The notes: generated by a model not told the origin, from the letters alone. Numbered from the stretch's first letter, positions 23,039-31,222 are shown. The stretch: 64,000 nt of DNA from Streptomyces alboniger (GCF_008704395.1 NZ_CP023695.1:5084001-5148000); one strand, 5' to 3'. Numbers and translations: made by a program.

Positions 23039-24250
23039 ATGACGGTCACTCCTGTCATGCCCGAGGTCCAGGAGCGGCTCGCCGCCTGGCCCATGCCGCG
23101 CACCTGCCCGTATTCACCGCCGGACGCCTACGCCGAACTCCGCAGGGGCGGACCCGTCAAGGTCCGGATCAGGACAGGTGAGGCGTGGCTCATCACACGC
23201 TACGACGATGTCCGCGCGGTCCTGACCGACGCGCGTTTCAGCTCGGACGACACCCAGCCCGGCTTCCCCGTTCGTATACAACTGCCGCCCGCGCCCCGGG
23301 TGATGTCGTTCACGCGCATGGACGGCCCGGAGCACGGGCGGCTGCGCCGCATGGCGATGACCGAGTTCACCGCCCGCCGCACCCGCGCGCTGCGGCCCTC
23401 GGTGGAGCTGCTGGTGGAGCGCCTCGTCGACGAGCTGGAGCGGGGGCCACGCCCGGCCGACCTGGTGGCCGCCTTCTCCGTCCGGCTGCCGTCCCTGGTG
23501 ATCGCCCGCATGCTGGGCGTCCCGGAGGCGGACGAGTGCGACTTCACCGAGCTGAGCCAGGCCGTCCTCTCCCAGGACGCCACGCCCGAGGAGATCTACG
23601 CGGCCTTCGTCGAGATGACCCAGTACCTGGACGAACTGATCCGCCGCAAGGGCCGCGAGCCCGAGGAGGACCTGCTCAGCCGCCTCGCCACGCAGTACGT
23701 GGCCACCGGCGAGCTGTCCCACGACGACCTGGTGGCGATGGCCCGGCTCTTCCTGGTGGCGGGCCACGAGACCACCGCCCACCAGCTCAGCCTCAGCGTG
23801 CTCAGCCTGCTGCGCGAGCCGGGCCGACTGGAGCGGCTGCGCCGCGACCCGGACCTGTTCGCCCCGGCCGTCGAGGAACTGCTGCGCTACTGGTCCATCA
23901 CCCAGGACAACCAGGTCCGCGTCGCCGTCGAGGACGCGGAGATCGGCGGCGCCCGCATCGCGAAGGGCGACGGCGTGATCCTCGCCTACCCGAGCGCCAA
24001 CCACGACGAGTCGGTCTTCCCCGGCGGCGACCGCGTCGACCTGGACCGGGACGCGAGCCGGCACATCGCCTTCGGCTACGGCCCGCACCTGTGCCCGGGC
24101 GCCTCGCTGGCCCGCATGGAGCTGGAGGTCGCCCTGCGCGCCCTGGTGGGCCGCTTCCCCGGCCTGCGCGTCGCGGACGTCCCCGGGGCGGTGTCGTTCC
24201 GCGAGAACACGATCAACTACGGGCTCGACTCCCTGCTCGTGACCTGGTAG
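23039..24250 (+). CDS. Cytochrome P450 (CYP105/107-like)
   Basis: 403-residue bacterial P450 from the ATG at 23039 (GGGGGG precedes it; the upstream in-frame ATG lies in regulatory DNA). The I-helix LFLVAGHETTAHQ carries the oxygen-activating acid-alcohol/Thr pair, the K-helix has EELLRYW, and the heme loop FGYGPHLCPGASLAR supplies the Cys ligand. It probably hydroxylates or further oxidises the alkyl chain of the azoxy product. Ferredoxin and reductase partners are not encoded nearby. It forms its own transcription unit under the SARP-type repeats. Confidence 0.93.
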   Translation: MTVTPVMPEVQERLAAWPMPRTCPYSPPDAYAELRRGGPVKVRIRTGEAWLITRYDDVRAVLTDARFSSDDTQPGFPVRIQLPPAPRVMSFTRMDGPEHGRLRRMAMTEFTARRTRALRPSVELLVERLVDELERGPRPADLVAAFSVRLPSLVIARMLGVPEADECDFTELSQAVLSQDATPEEIYAAFVEMTQYLDELIRRKGREPEEDLLSRLATQYVATGELSHDDLVAMARLFLVAGHETTAHQLSLSVLSLLREPGRLERLRRDPDLFAPAVEELLRYWSITQDNQVRVAVEDAEIGGARIAKGDGVILAYPSANHDESVFPGGDRVDLDRDASRHIAFGYGPHLCPGASLARMELEVALRALVGRFPGLRVADVPGAVSFRENTINYGLDSLLVTW

Positions 24251-24290
24251 CGGACCCGCCGTCGAGCCCCGTGGCGGACCCGGCAGCGGA

Positions 24291-24317
24291 GTCAGCCGCA
24301 CGTCAGACCGGCGTCAG
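24291..24317 (+). promoter_or_regulatory. SARP-type direct repeats before the vlmJ-like gene
   Basis: GTCAG at 24291, 24302 and 24313: three identical pentamers with exact 11-bp spacing in the 121-bp gap between the P450 and the kinase gene. This is the cleanest of the four sites and marks a promoter for the kinase, SnoaL-like and MmgE/PrpD genes. Confidence 0.75.
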
Positions 24318-24371
24318 CGCCCGGTGGAAGAGTCTTTCGCAGGTGCTACCAGATCAAGGAGTACGCCCGAC

Positions 24372-25328
24372 ATGGCCGACAGCAGCGACGCCGCGGGCCC
24401 CACCAGGGCCCTGGTCATAGCCAATCCCGCATCCGGCAGCCACAGCCCTGAACTGGTGCGCGACGTAGTGGAGTTGTGCGCAGCCCACCTCTCCCGCGCC
24501 GAGCTCCACCTCACCACCGCCCGGGGGGACGCGACCGCCTTCGTGCGCCGCGCCCTGGAACGTCCCGAGGGGGCGCCCGACCTCGTCGTGACCATCGGAG
24601 GCGACGGCACCGTCCGCGAGGTGGTCCAGGGTCTCGACGGGGCCGCCGGACGGGCCGCGCTCCAGGTGGTGCCCGGCGGCACCGGCAACTCCGGGTACAA
24701 GATGCTCTGGGGCGACCGGCCCTGGACCGAATCCCTCAAGGCGGTCCTCGCCGACTCCGGTCCTGGCGGCAGCGCCCGGCTGCGCCGACTGGACCTGGCG
24801 AGGCTCGCCGAGACCGGCAACCGTGTCTACCTGGGCGCCTGTAGCGGTGTGATCGCCGACGCGCTGATCAGCGCGAAGGACAGCCCGCTGCGCGGTCGGG
24901 AGCGGTACGCCAAGGCGTTCGCCGACAGCGCGAAGGCCTACGTCCCGTACCCGGGCCGGGTCGTCGTCGACGAGCGGGTGGTGCACGAGGGCCCGACCGT
25001 CCTCGCCAACGTCGGGGGCGGCCGCTACCGAGGCGGCCGGTTCCTGGTGCTGCCCGACTCGCTGCTCGACGACGGACTGCTGGACGTCTGCGTCATCGGC
25101 GGCGGGGTCGCCGCCACCGAGGTGCCCGGACTGACCCTGGACGCCGCGCACATGGCCCATCCGGCGACCGTGTACGCACGCGGCCGCTCGATCACCGTCG
25201 AGCGCACCGACGGCGAGCGGCTGCCCCTGGAGCACGACGGCGAGTACCAGTACGCCATCGGCGCGTCGGCCACCTTCGACGTACTCCCCGGGGCGCTCAC
25301 CGCCTGGGCGCCGACGGACCCCGCCTGA
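24372..25328 (+). CDS. Diacylglycerol/sphingosine-kinase-fold protein, VlmJ-like
   Basis: 318-residue lipid-kinase-fold protein. The nucleotide loop IANPASGSHS and the signature TIGGDGTVREVVQGLDG are typical of DAGK catalytic domains, followed by VVPGGTGN and a C-terminal beta sandwich. The ATG at 24372 has AAGGAG upstream. In valanimycin synthesis VlmJ phosphorylates the hydroxyl of the serine-derived part (valanimycin hydrate) and VlmK then eliminates phosphate. The MmgE/PrpD homologue two genes downstream makes the same two-step dehydration likely here. A lipid kinase role is the default alternative outside this context. Confidence 0.82.
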   Translation: MADSSDAAGPTRALVIANPASGSHSPELVRDVVELCAAHLSRAELHLTTARGDATAFVRRALERPEGAPDLVVTIGGDGTVREVVQGLDGAAGRAALQVVPGGTGNSGYKMLWGDRPWTESLKAVLADSGPGGSARLRRLDLARLAETGNRVYLGACSGVIADALISAKDSPLRGRERYAKAFADSAKAYVPYPGRVVVDERVVHEGPTVLANVGGGRYRGGRFLVLPDSLLDDGLLDVCVIGGGVAATEVPGLTLDAAHMAHPATVYARGRSITVERTDGERLPLEHDGEYQYAIGASATFDVLPGALTAWAPTDPA

Positions 25329-25336
25329 CCTGGCCC

Positions 25337-25372
25337 TCACGACCCTTACGACCATTACGCCCCTTACGACTA
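25337..25372. repeat. Four 9-bp tandem repeats before the SnoaL-like gene
   Basis: TCACGACCC, TTACGACCA, TTACGCCCC and TTACGACTA follow one another without gap from 25337 to 25372 and end one base before the ribosome-binding site AGGAG. It may be slippage-derived spacer or affect translation of the next gene. Confidence 0.6.
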
Positions 25373-25382
25373 AGGAGACCTC

Positions 25383-25751
25383 ATGAGCGACCTCAGCAAC
25401 ACCGTCACCCGCTACCTCGCCATCTGGAACGAGGCCGACGCCGACAAGCGCGCCGCGGCGATCGCCGAACTCTTCACCGCCGACGCCCCCTACATCGACC
25501 CGCTCGCCGCGGTCGAGGGCCACGAGGGCGTCGCCGCGGTCATCGCGGGCGCCCGCGACCAGTTCCAGGGCCTCAGCTTCGAACTGATCGGCACGGTGGA
25601 CACCCACCACAACGTCGCCCGCTTCCAGTGGGGCCTGGTCACCGAGCCCGGCGCCGAGCCGATCGCCATCGGTTTCGACGTCGCGGTCACCGCCGACGAC
25701 GGCCGCATCAAGGGCGTCTACGGCTTCCTGGACAAGGTCCCCGCGGCCTGA
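25383..25751 (+). CDS. SnoaL-like / NTF2-fold protein
   Basis: 122-residue cone-shaped alpha+beta barrel protein of the SnoaL/NTF2 superfamily (YLAIWNEADADKRAAAIAELF at the front, FDVAVTADDGRIKGVYGF at the end). AAGGAG sits 8 bases before the ATG. Family members act as cyclases, hydroxylases, isomerases or simple binding proteins. Lying between the VlmJ- and VlmK-like genes, it may assist the dehydration or isomerisation of the azoxy intermediate, but nothing in the sequence fixes its role. Confidence 0.8.
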   Translation: MSDLSNTVTRYLAIWNEADADKRAAAIAELFTADAPYIDPLAAVEGHEGVAAVIAGARDQFQGLSFELIGTVDTHHNVARFQWGLVTEPGAEPIAIGFDVAVTADDGRIKGVYGFLDKVPAA

Positions 25752-25824
25752 TCACCCCGGGGCGGCCGTGCGCCACCGGCGTACCGCCGCCCCGGACCAC
25801 ACCGCTACAGGAAGGGCGCGTCCC

Positions 25825-27378
25825 ATGTCGGCAGTCCTCGCCGAACGCGTGGCCCGGACGCTGTGCGAGCAGTGGGAGCGCCCCCGGCCCGCGCCCGCCC
25901 GCGCGGCCACCGACACACCGTTGCGCGAACTGTCCCGGTGGGCCGCCCAGTTGCGCCCCCAGGACATCCCGTGCCGGGTGCTGAAGCTCGCCGCGAGCCA
26001 GGTCCTCTCGCAGATCGCCTCCATCAGGGCGGGCCTCGCCCACCCGCTGGGCCGCAAGCTCGTCGCCGCCTTCGGCCACCCCATGCAGCGCGACCCGCGA
26101 GCCGCGGCGGGCGTGTTCGCCGCCCTCGGCTCCTGGCTCAACCTCGACGACACCGCGTACGCCGGACATCTGTCGAACTCGACCGTCGCGGTGCCCCTCG
26201 CCTTCGCGTACGCCCGCAAGCTCGACGGGCTCTCCCTGCTGACGGCCGTCGTCGCGGCCAACGAGTGCGCGGCCCGCATCACCGCCTCCGCGACCCTCGG
26301 GCCGCTGCGCGGGCAGAGCGCCGTCCACACCCACCTCGCGGGCGCGGTGGCGGGGCGGCTGCACTGCGACCGCGCCCCCGCCGAGCAGTGGGAGAACTCC
26401 TTCGGCCTGGCCTTCGCGATGCCCAACTGGCCGCTGATGCGCGCCTTCCTGGCGAGTGACGCCCGGCTGTTCAACACCTTCACGCCCGTCCGCACCGCCA
26501 TGGACGCCTGTGACGCGGCGGCGGCCGGGCTGCGCGGCGCCCCCGACATCATCGAGCACCAGGACGGCTTCCTGGCCCGCTTCGCGACCGTGCCGCTGCC
26601 CGACGCGGTGGCCAAGGGGCTCGGCCGCCGCTGGCACACCGACACCCTGTCGTTCAAGATGCACCCCGGCGGCCCCGGCATCGACGCCGCAGTGGACTGC
26701 GCCACGGAGATCCACCGGGAGCTGGGCCCGATACGCCCGCGGGACGTGGCGGAGATCGTCGTCGAGGCGTCCCTGTACACGCTGTTCGCGGGGGAGCGCG
26801 CGGCCCAGTACGTCTACGGCCCCGGATCCCCGCTCGGCGCCCTCGTCCTCGACGTGCCCTACCCGGTGGCCACCACGCTGCTGACCGGGGAGTTCTCGGT
26901 CGACGACTTCTCCTCGCCGCTCCTGGACGACCCCGACCGCTGGGAGCTGGCCCGCCGCGTGCGCCTGGAGCACGACACGGCCATGACCCGCGAACTGTTC
27001 CTGTCCGACGCGCCGTTCGGGGAGGCGGTGCGCGAGGCGGGCCCACGGGCCGAGCCCTGGCTGCGCGGCTTCGGCGGCGACGACCTGGTGGACCTCGTCG
27101 GCAACCTCGGCGCCGCCGGCCACGACTTCGCCCACTCGACGAAGGCCACCGGCGCCCGGGTCACCGTACGGCTGACCGACGGCCGTACCGTGACGCGCGG
27201 ACGTCTCATCCCGGTCGGCGCGGCAGGACCCGACACGCGCTCGCGCCACTCGGAGATGGTGCGCGAGAAGTTCCTCGCCGTCGGGGGCTCGCAGCAAGTG
27301 GCGGACACCGTGGGCGCGTTGCACCGCATGCGGCCGCGCGGGGTGCGGCGGTGGATAGAGGCGGCCTTCCTCGACTGA
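25825..27378 (+). CDS. MmgE/PrpD family lyase, VlmK-like
   Basis: 517-residue protein of the MmgE/PrpD (2-methylcitrate dehydratase/iminodisuccinate epimerase) family. The all-helical first half shows NLDDTAYAGHLSNSTVAVPLAFAY-type sequence and a smaller alpha/beta domain lies in the second half (about residues 280-400). ATG at 25825 with GGAAGGG upstream. VlmK of the valanimycin pathway has this fold and eliminates phosphate from the VlmJ product to make the alkene next to the azoxy group. Pairing with a VlmJ-like kinase supports the same step. It converges with a tetR-type gene 38 bp away. Confidence 0.82.
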   Translation: MSAVLAERVARTLCEQWERPRPAPARAATDTPLRELSRWAAQLRPQDIPCRVLKLAASQVLSQIASIRAGLAHPLGRKLVAAFGHPMQRDPRAAAGVFAALGSWLNLDDTAYAGHLSNSTVAVPLAFAYARKLDGLSLLTAVVAANECAARITASATLGPLRGQSAVHTHLAGAVAGRLHCDRAPAEQWENSFGLAFAMPNWPLMRAFLASDARLFNTFTPVRTAMDACDAAAAGLRGAPDIIEHQDGFLARFATVPLPDAVAKGLGRRWHTDTLSFKMHPGGPGIDAAVDCATEIHRELGPIRPRDVAEIVVEASLYTLFAGERAAQYVYGPGSPLGALVLDVPYPVATTLLTGEFSVDDFSSPLLDDPDRWELARRVRLEHDTAMTRELFLSDAPFGEAVREAGPRAEPWLRGFGGDDLVDLVGNLGAAGHDFAHSTKATGARVTVRLTDGRTVTRGRLIPVGAAGPDTRSRHSEMVREKFLAVGGSQQVADTVGALHRMRPRGVRRWIEAAFLD

Positions 27379-27416
27379 CGGCCCCTGCGACCCCGCGCCT
27401 GCCCCGCCCCGCCCGG

Positions 27417-28070
27417 TCAGCCGGCCTGCCGGTCCGGGGGCAGGAAGACGTCGACGATCTCCTGTACGCGGTCGACGACGTCCTGGCGGTCGGCCTGGAC
27501 CCAGGAGATGTGCTGCGCGCCGAAGAGCGCGGACCGCAGCACGCGCGCCAGCGCGGCCGGGTCGGCGGTCTCCAGCGTCCCCGCCTTCCGGCAGTTCTCC
27601 AGCAGCTCGGTCAGCAGGTCGGTGAAGCCGACGTAGGGGACCGGCATGTCGGCCTTGATGTAGGGCCGCTCGATCTGGAGCCGGGAGCCCGCCTTGATGA
27701 AGTCGTCGTCACGGAAGCCGCGGGCCACCTCCGTCATGACGTCGGCGACCGTCGCGGGCGAGGACTGGTCGCCCTCGAGGACGGGGGCGATGATCTCGTT
27801 CAGTCTGCGGTAGAACTCGTCCGCCACGGCGGCGGCGATCGCCTCCTTGTTGGCGAAGTGGAAGTACACGGCCCCCTTGGTCAGCTCCGCCTTGTCGGCG
27901 ACGTCCTTGATGGTGACGGCGGGGAAGCCGGAGTCGGCGAAGACCGAGGCCGCCGCGTTGAGGATCGTCCTGCGGGTGTGGATGGCCCGCTCCTGCTTGA
28001 GGTGCGAGGTGTCGTCGGACGAGGTTGCGGTCGGCAGGGGGAGCGGAGGTGCCTTGCGTTCGTTGCTCAT
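27417..28070 (-). CDS. TetR-family gamma-butyrolactone receptor (ArpA/ScbR-like)
   Basis: 217-residue repressor. The N-terminal helix-turn-helix reads TRRTILNAAASVFADSGF...LTKGAVYFHFANKE, the form seen in butyrolactone receptors, and the ligand domain keeps a Trp in AQHISWVQADR at the place conserved in ArpA-like proteins. The ATG at 28070 is preferred; an upstream TTG at 28100 is in frame. Divergent from the AfsA-like gene with an inverted repeat in the gap, so it probably represses that gene and perhaps the cluster until the butyrolactone signal binds. Confidence 0.88.
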   Translation of the reverse strand: MSNERKAPPLPLPTATSSDDTSHLKQERAIHTRRTILNAAASVFADSGFPAVTIKDVADKAELTKGAVYFHFANKEAIAAAVADEFYRRLNEIIAPVLEGDQSSPATVADVMTEVARGFRDDDFIKAGSRLQIERPYIKADMPVPYVGFTDLLTELLENCRKAGTLETADPAALARVLRSALFGAQHISWVQADRQDVVDRVQEIVDVFLPPDRQAG

Positions 28071-28153
28071 GGCTTCCAAATCGTGCTCAGTGTGTGCCAA
28101 CTGGTCAGTACCCAGGGTGAGTTGGTGGTGATGGAACGTGGTTCGACTCTTGA

Positions 28154-28177
28154 AATATACCTTCTCGCAGGTATATT
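28154..28177. promoter_or_regulatory. ARE-like operator between tetR and afsA-like genes
   Basis: Nine-base arms AATATACCT (28154-28162) and AGGTATATT (28169-28177) with a 6-base spacer, in an AT-rich patch 70 bp before the AfsA-like start. The ATACC...GGTAT core resembles autoregulatory elements bound by butyrolactone receptors. The divergent tetR product is the natural binding partner. Confidence 0.7.
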
Positions 28178-28246
28178 AATTCCCGCGCAGCAAGGCTTCA
28201 CACGTCTGTTCTCCAGCACGAGATCGTCCTGATTTGGGGGGAAGCT

Positions 28247-29326
28247 TTGTCTCAGAAGTCGGTCGTGCTCATCGATGATTCCAGAAACCGGGATGCCGCA
28301 TCAATGGCTTGCACGGCACCTGGCCTCACGTTCCTCAGACCCGTCCCGCGCGAGCTGGTGCACCGCAGCTCGATCGCGGAGGTCTTCGTCACGGACGGCT
28401 GTCGTGTAAGCGACAGCCGTTTCTCCGTCGCGGCCCAGTGGCCGCGCGACCACGCGCTCTACCACCCGGACGAGCAGGGGTTCAGTGATCCCATGCTGTT
28501 CGCGGAGACCATCCGCCAGGCCCTTCTCTATGTGGCCCACGAGCACTTCGAGGTGCCGATCGGGCACCGGTTCGTCGGCCGCGACCTGTCCTTCGAGATC
28601 ACCGACCCGGCCGCGCTGCGGATCGTCGGCGTCCCCGTCCCCGTGGTCCTCGAGGCCGAGTGGACCTGGGAGGAGGGCCGGCCGAGGGGGGCCCGGCTCG
28701 ACGTACGCCTGCTGGCGGGCGGCAAGCCCTGCGGCAGCGGCACGATACGGGTCTACGTCATGGACGACAGGCGGTACGGACTGCTGCGCCGGATGGCGTG
28801 GGGCGGCGACGCCCCGCCGGTCCCGGCCCCGGACCGCGCCACGGCCGCCCCGCTCGTGCCGCCGCGCAGGGTGGGCCGGCTGCGCTGGAAGGACTGCGTC
28901 CTGGAGCGCTGCTGGCCGGACGGCGACTGGCAGCTGCGCCTCGACCGCGACCACGCGGTGCTCTTCGACCACCCCACCGACCACGTGCCGCTCATGGTCC
29001 TGATGGAGGGCTTCCGGCAGCTCGGCCACCTCTGTGTGCACGAGACGGTCGAGGAGCCGCTCGTCGACCAGGCGTTCGCGCTGGTCGGCGCCCAGGTGGA
29101 GTGCGCGGCCTTCGCCGAACTGAACGCACCGATCCGGCTCGTCGTCGAGCAGAGCGTGCCCGGCCTCACCCCGGCGGACGCCTTCCGGCTACGCGTCGCG
29201 GCCCTCCAGGGAGACACCCTGCTGGCCAGGACCGATATGACGTGGGCGGGCGTCGGGCCGCGCAACCCCCGGGAGGTGGCGGGCCGTTGGCCCGAGCCGG
29301 CCTCACTGGCCGGGCTTGCCCCGTAG
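28247..29326 (+). CDS. AfsA-like gamma-butyrolactone biosynthesis protein
   Basis: 359-residue protein with two AfsA (hot-dog type) repeats, about residues 30-165 and 205-340; the first has LVHRSSIAEVFVTD and FSDPMLFAETIRQA, the second HVPLMVLMEGFRQLGHL. AfsA condenses a beta-ketoacyl-ACP with dihydroxyacetone phosphate to begin A-factor-type signal synthesis. The TTG start at 28247 follows GGGGGGAA; an ATG at 28304 is possible and would give a length closer to AfsA. Its 3' end overlaps the converging second tetR gene by 24 bases. Together with the two TetR proteins it forms a cluster-linked quorum switch. Confidence 0.9.
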   Translation: MSQKSVVLIDDSRNRDAASMACTAPGLTFLRPVPRELVHRSSIAEVFVTDGCRVSDSRFSVAAQWPRDHALYHPDEQGFSDPMLFAETIRQALLYVAHEHFEVPIGHRFVGRDLSFEITDPAALRIVGVPVPVVLEAEWTWEEGRPRGARLDVRLLAGGKPCGSGTIRVYVMDDRRYGLLRRMAWGGDAPPVPAPDRATAAPLVPPRRVGRLRWKDCVLERCWPDGDWQLRLDRDHAVLFDHPTDHVPLMVLMEGFRQLGHLCVHETVEEPLVDQAFALVGAQVECAAFAELNAPIRLVVEQSVPGLTPADAFRLRVAALQGDTLLARTDMTWAGVGPRNPREVAGRWPEPASLAGLAP

Positions 29327-29896
29327 GGCGTGGGACAGCACGTTCCACATGGCGGCCACGCGGCTGCCCGGCTCCGGCCGTTCGTGGGCGGAGCCCATCC
29401 AGAACACACTGAAGAACGCGGCCACGAGCAGGTCGGCCACGGCCTTGGCGGACGCCGAGGCCTCCCAGTGCCCCTCCCGCTGCACCTCTCCCACCAGGTC
29501 GAACACGACGGAGTGGGTCTCCTCCAGCAAGGGCGCCGTCACCCCTGACGCCTGAGCGGTCTCCAGCGCCAGCCTGAGCGCGGCGCGGGCGCGCACATCG
29601 CCCTGGAACAGCTCCCCCAGGGTGAGCATGAGCGTCCGCAGCCGGCCGAGCGCCGGTCCGGTGGACGCCTTCGCCTCACCCAGGGGGAGCTCGACCGCGG
29701 TGGTCAGGTGGGACGACAGGACGGCGGCCAGCTCCTCCTTGTTGGAGAAGTGGCCGTAGAGGGCGCCCTTCGTCAGGCCGATCTGGTCGGCGATCTTCTG
29801 CAAGTTGGTGTTCGCGTACCCGTATCGCGCGAACTCGTACGCGGCGGCGTCCAGGACGGCGTCGTATGTGCGCAAGGCCCGTGCTTGCTTCGGCAA
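29303..29896 (-). CDS. TetR-family regulator, second butyrolactone-receptor-like protein
   Basis: About 197 residues. The HTH region is LRTYDAVLDAAAYEFARYGY...LTKGALYGHFSNKEELAA, again of the ArpA/pseudo-receptor style, with a divergent ligand domain lacking the Trp motif of the 27,417 protein. A TTG at 29896 is chosen because AAGGAGGTG lies 7 bases before it; a GTG at 29914 is also in frame. It could be a pseudo-receptor that answers other ligands, such as late products. Converges on and overlaps the AfsA-like gene, and faces the flavoprotein gene at 29,990. Confidence 0.85.
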   Translation of the reverse strand: MPKQARALRTYDAVLDAAAYEFARYGYANTNLQKIADQIGLTKGALYGHFSNKEELAAVLSSHLTTAVELPLGEAKASTGPALGRLRTLMLTLGELFQGDVRARAALRLALETAQASGVTAPLLEETHSVVFDLVGEVQREGHWEASASAKAVADLLVAAFFSVFWMGSAHERPEPGSRVAAMWNVLSHALRGKPGQ

Positions 29897-29953
29897 GGTG
29901 CACACCTCCTTCACTGGGGATCGAGCGGCGAGGGACCGACGGCGCTAAAGATA

Positions 29954-29965
29954 CGTTCAAGAACG
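29954..29965. promoter_or_regulatory. Short inverted repeat between tetR and flavoprotein genes
   Basis: CGTTC-AA-GAACG within an AT-rich stretch (AAGATACGTTCAAGAACG), in the shared promoter of the divergent genes at 29,303 and 29,990. It is a plausible TetR operator half-set but short. Confidence 0.4.
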
Positions 29966-29989
29966 AATTCTAATCGGCGAGAGAGGTGT

Positions 29990-31222
29990 ATGCCACAGAT
30001 GATTCAGTCACAGAGTTCACCGGCGGGACATCGGCGGTCCGGCGGCCACGCGCTGCCGCCCGCCGCGGTCGCGAGCGCCGCCAGGTCGGCGGCCGTCCAC
30101 ACGGACGGCGCCGATCGGGAGCGGCGGCTGCACGAGGAGACCGCGCGGCTGCTGACCCGCGCCGGATTCGCCCGGCACTTCGTCCCCCGCGCCTGGGGCG
30201 GCACCGAAGGCACCTTCGCCGCCCTCCTCGACGCGGCCGCCACGGTCGGCGCGGGCTGCGCCTCGGCCGCCTGGTGCGGGGCCCTGTGGGGCGCGCACGG
30301 CAGATTCGCCGCGTATCTGCCTCCCGACGGGCAGCGCGACCTCTGGGCGGCCTCGCCCGACACCCGGATCAGTGCCGTGATGAGCGCGTCGGGCGAGGCG
30401 AGACCCACCCGGGACGGCTGGCTGCTGAGCGGCGTCTGGGCGTACGCGAGCGGGGTGGCCTTCGCGGACTGGCTGCTGCTCGCCTCCACCGAGCCCGTCG
30501 AACAGGGCGGACGCTGCCGGGTGTTCGCCGTCCCGCGCGCGCGGGCCACCGTCCTCGACACCTGGCGCGCCGACGGGATGCGCGGCACCGGCAGCCACAC
30601 CGTCGTCGTCGAGTCCGTCCCCGTGCCCCGCCACCGCTCCTTCCTCATGGCCGACCTGACCTCCGGCGCCCCCGGCCCCGGGCGGGCCAGCTGCCACACC
30701 GTACCCGCCGAACTCGGCGGCGGCCTCCTCTTCTGCGCCCCCGCCCTCGGTGCCGCCCGCCACGCGCTGGAGGCGTGGTCGCAGGGGGCGGCCCGCCGCG
30801 CGCGTGACCTCTCCGACGCCGACGCGCTGCGGCTGCACCGGGTCCTCGCCGTCTCCGCGGACGAGATCGAGGCCGCCCAGCTCCTGCTGCGGGACGCCGC
30901 GCAGCGCGCCGACGCCGGCACCTGGACCGAGCGGGACGTGGCGCGCAACCGCCGCATCGCGGCGTCGGCGGTCGGCCTGCTCGCGCGCGCGGTCGAGCGG
31001 CTCCACCGCACCGGCGTACGCCCGGACCCGGCGGGCCCGGACGTCGTCGGGCGGTGCCGTCGCGACGTACGTACCGTGGCGGGCCACCGGATGCTGCGCA
31101 GGGAGCGGGCCGCGGTCGACTACGCCCGCAGCGTCTTCTCCGAGCTGTCCGACATACCCGCGCCCGCGGTACCCGCCCCCGCGCGGGAGCTGACCCCGGA
31201 GGCTCCCCATGCCGACATCTGA
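29990..31222 (+). CDS. Acyl-CoA-dehydrogenase-like flavin monooxygenase (group D type)
   Basis: 410-residue protein with the acyl-CoA dehydrogenase/HpaB fold: helical N-domain (LLTRAGFARHFVPRAWGG), beta domain (GWLLSGVWAYASGVAFADW) and helical C-domain with VAGHRMLRRE, where group D monooxygenases keep a functional His/Arg region. Such enzymes use reduced flavin supplied by a separate reductase, so it may share the one at 5,661. It may be a second N- or C-oxygenase of the azoxy pathway or part of signal synthesis with AfsA. The ATG at 29990 has GAGAGG upstream; the HAD gene overlaps its end by 14 bases. Confidence 0.82.
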   Translation: MPQMIQSQSSPAGHRRSGGHALPPAAVASAARSAAVHTDGADRERRLHEETARLLTRAGFARHFVPRAWGGTEGTFAALLDAAATVGAGCASAAWCGALWGAHGRFAAYLPPDGQRDLWAASPDTRISAVMSASGEARPTRDGWLLSGVWAYASGVAFADWLLLASTEPVEQGGRCRVFAVPRARATVLDTWRADGMRGTGSHTVVVESVPVPRHRSFLMADLTSGAPGPGRASCHTVPAELGGGLLFCAPALGAARHALEAWSQGAARRARDLSDADALRLHRVLAVSADEIEAAQLLLRDAAQRADAGTWTERDVARNRRIAASAVGLLARAVERLHRTGVRPDPAGPDVVGRCRRDVRTVAGHRMLRRERAAVDYARSVFSELSDIPAPAVPAPARELTPEAPHADI

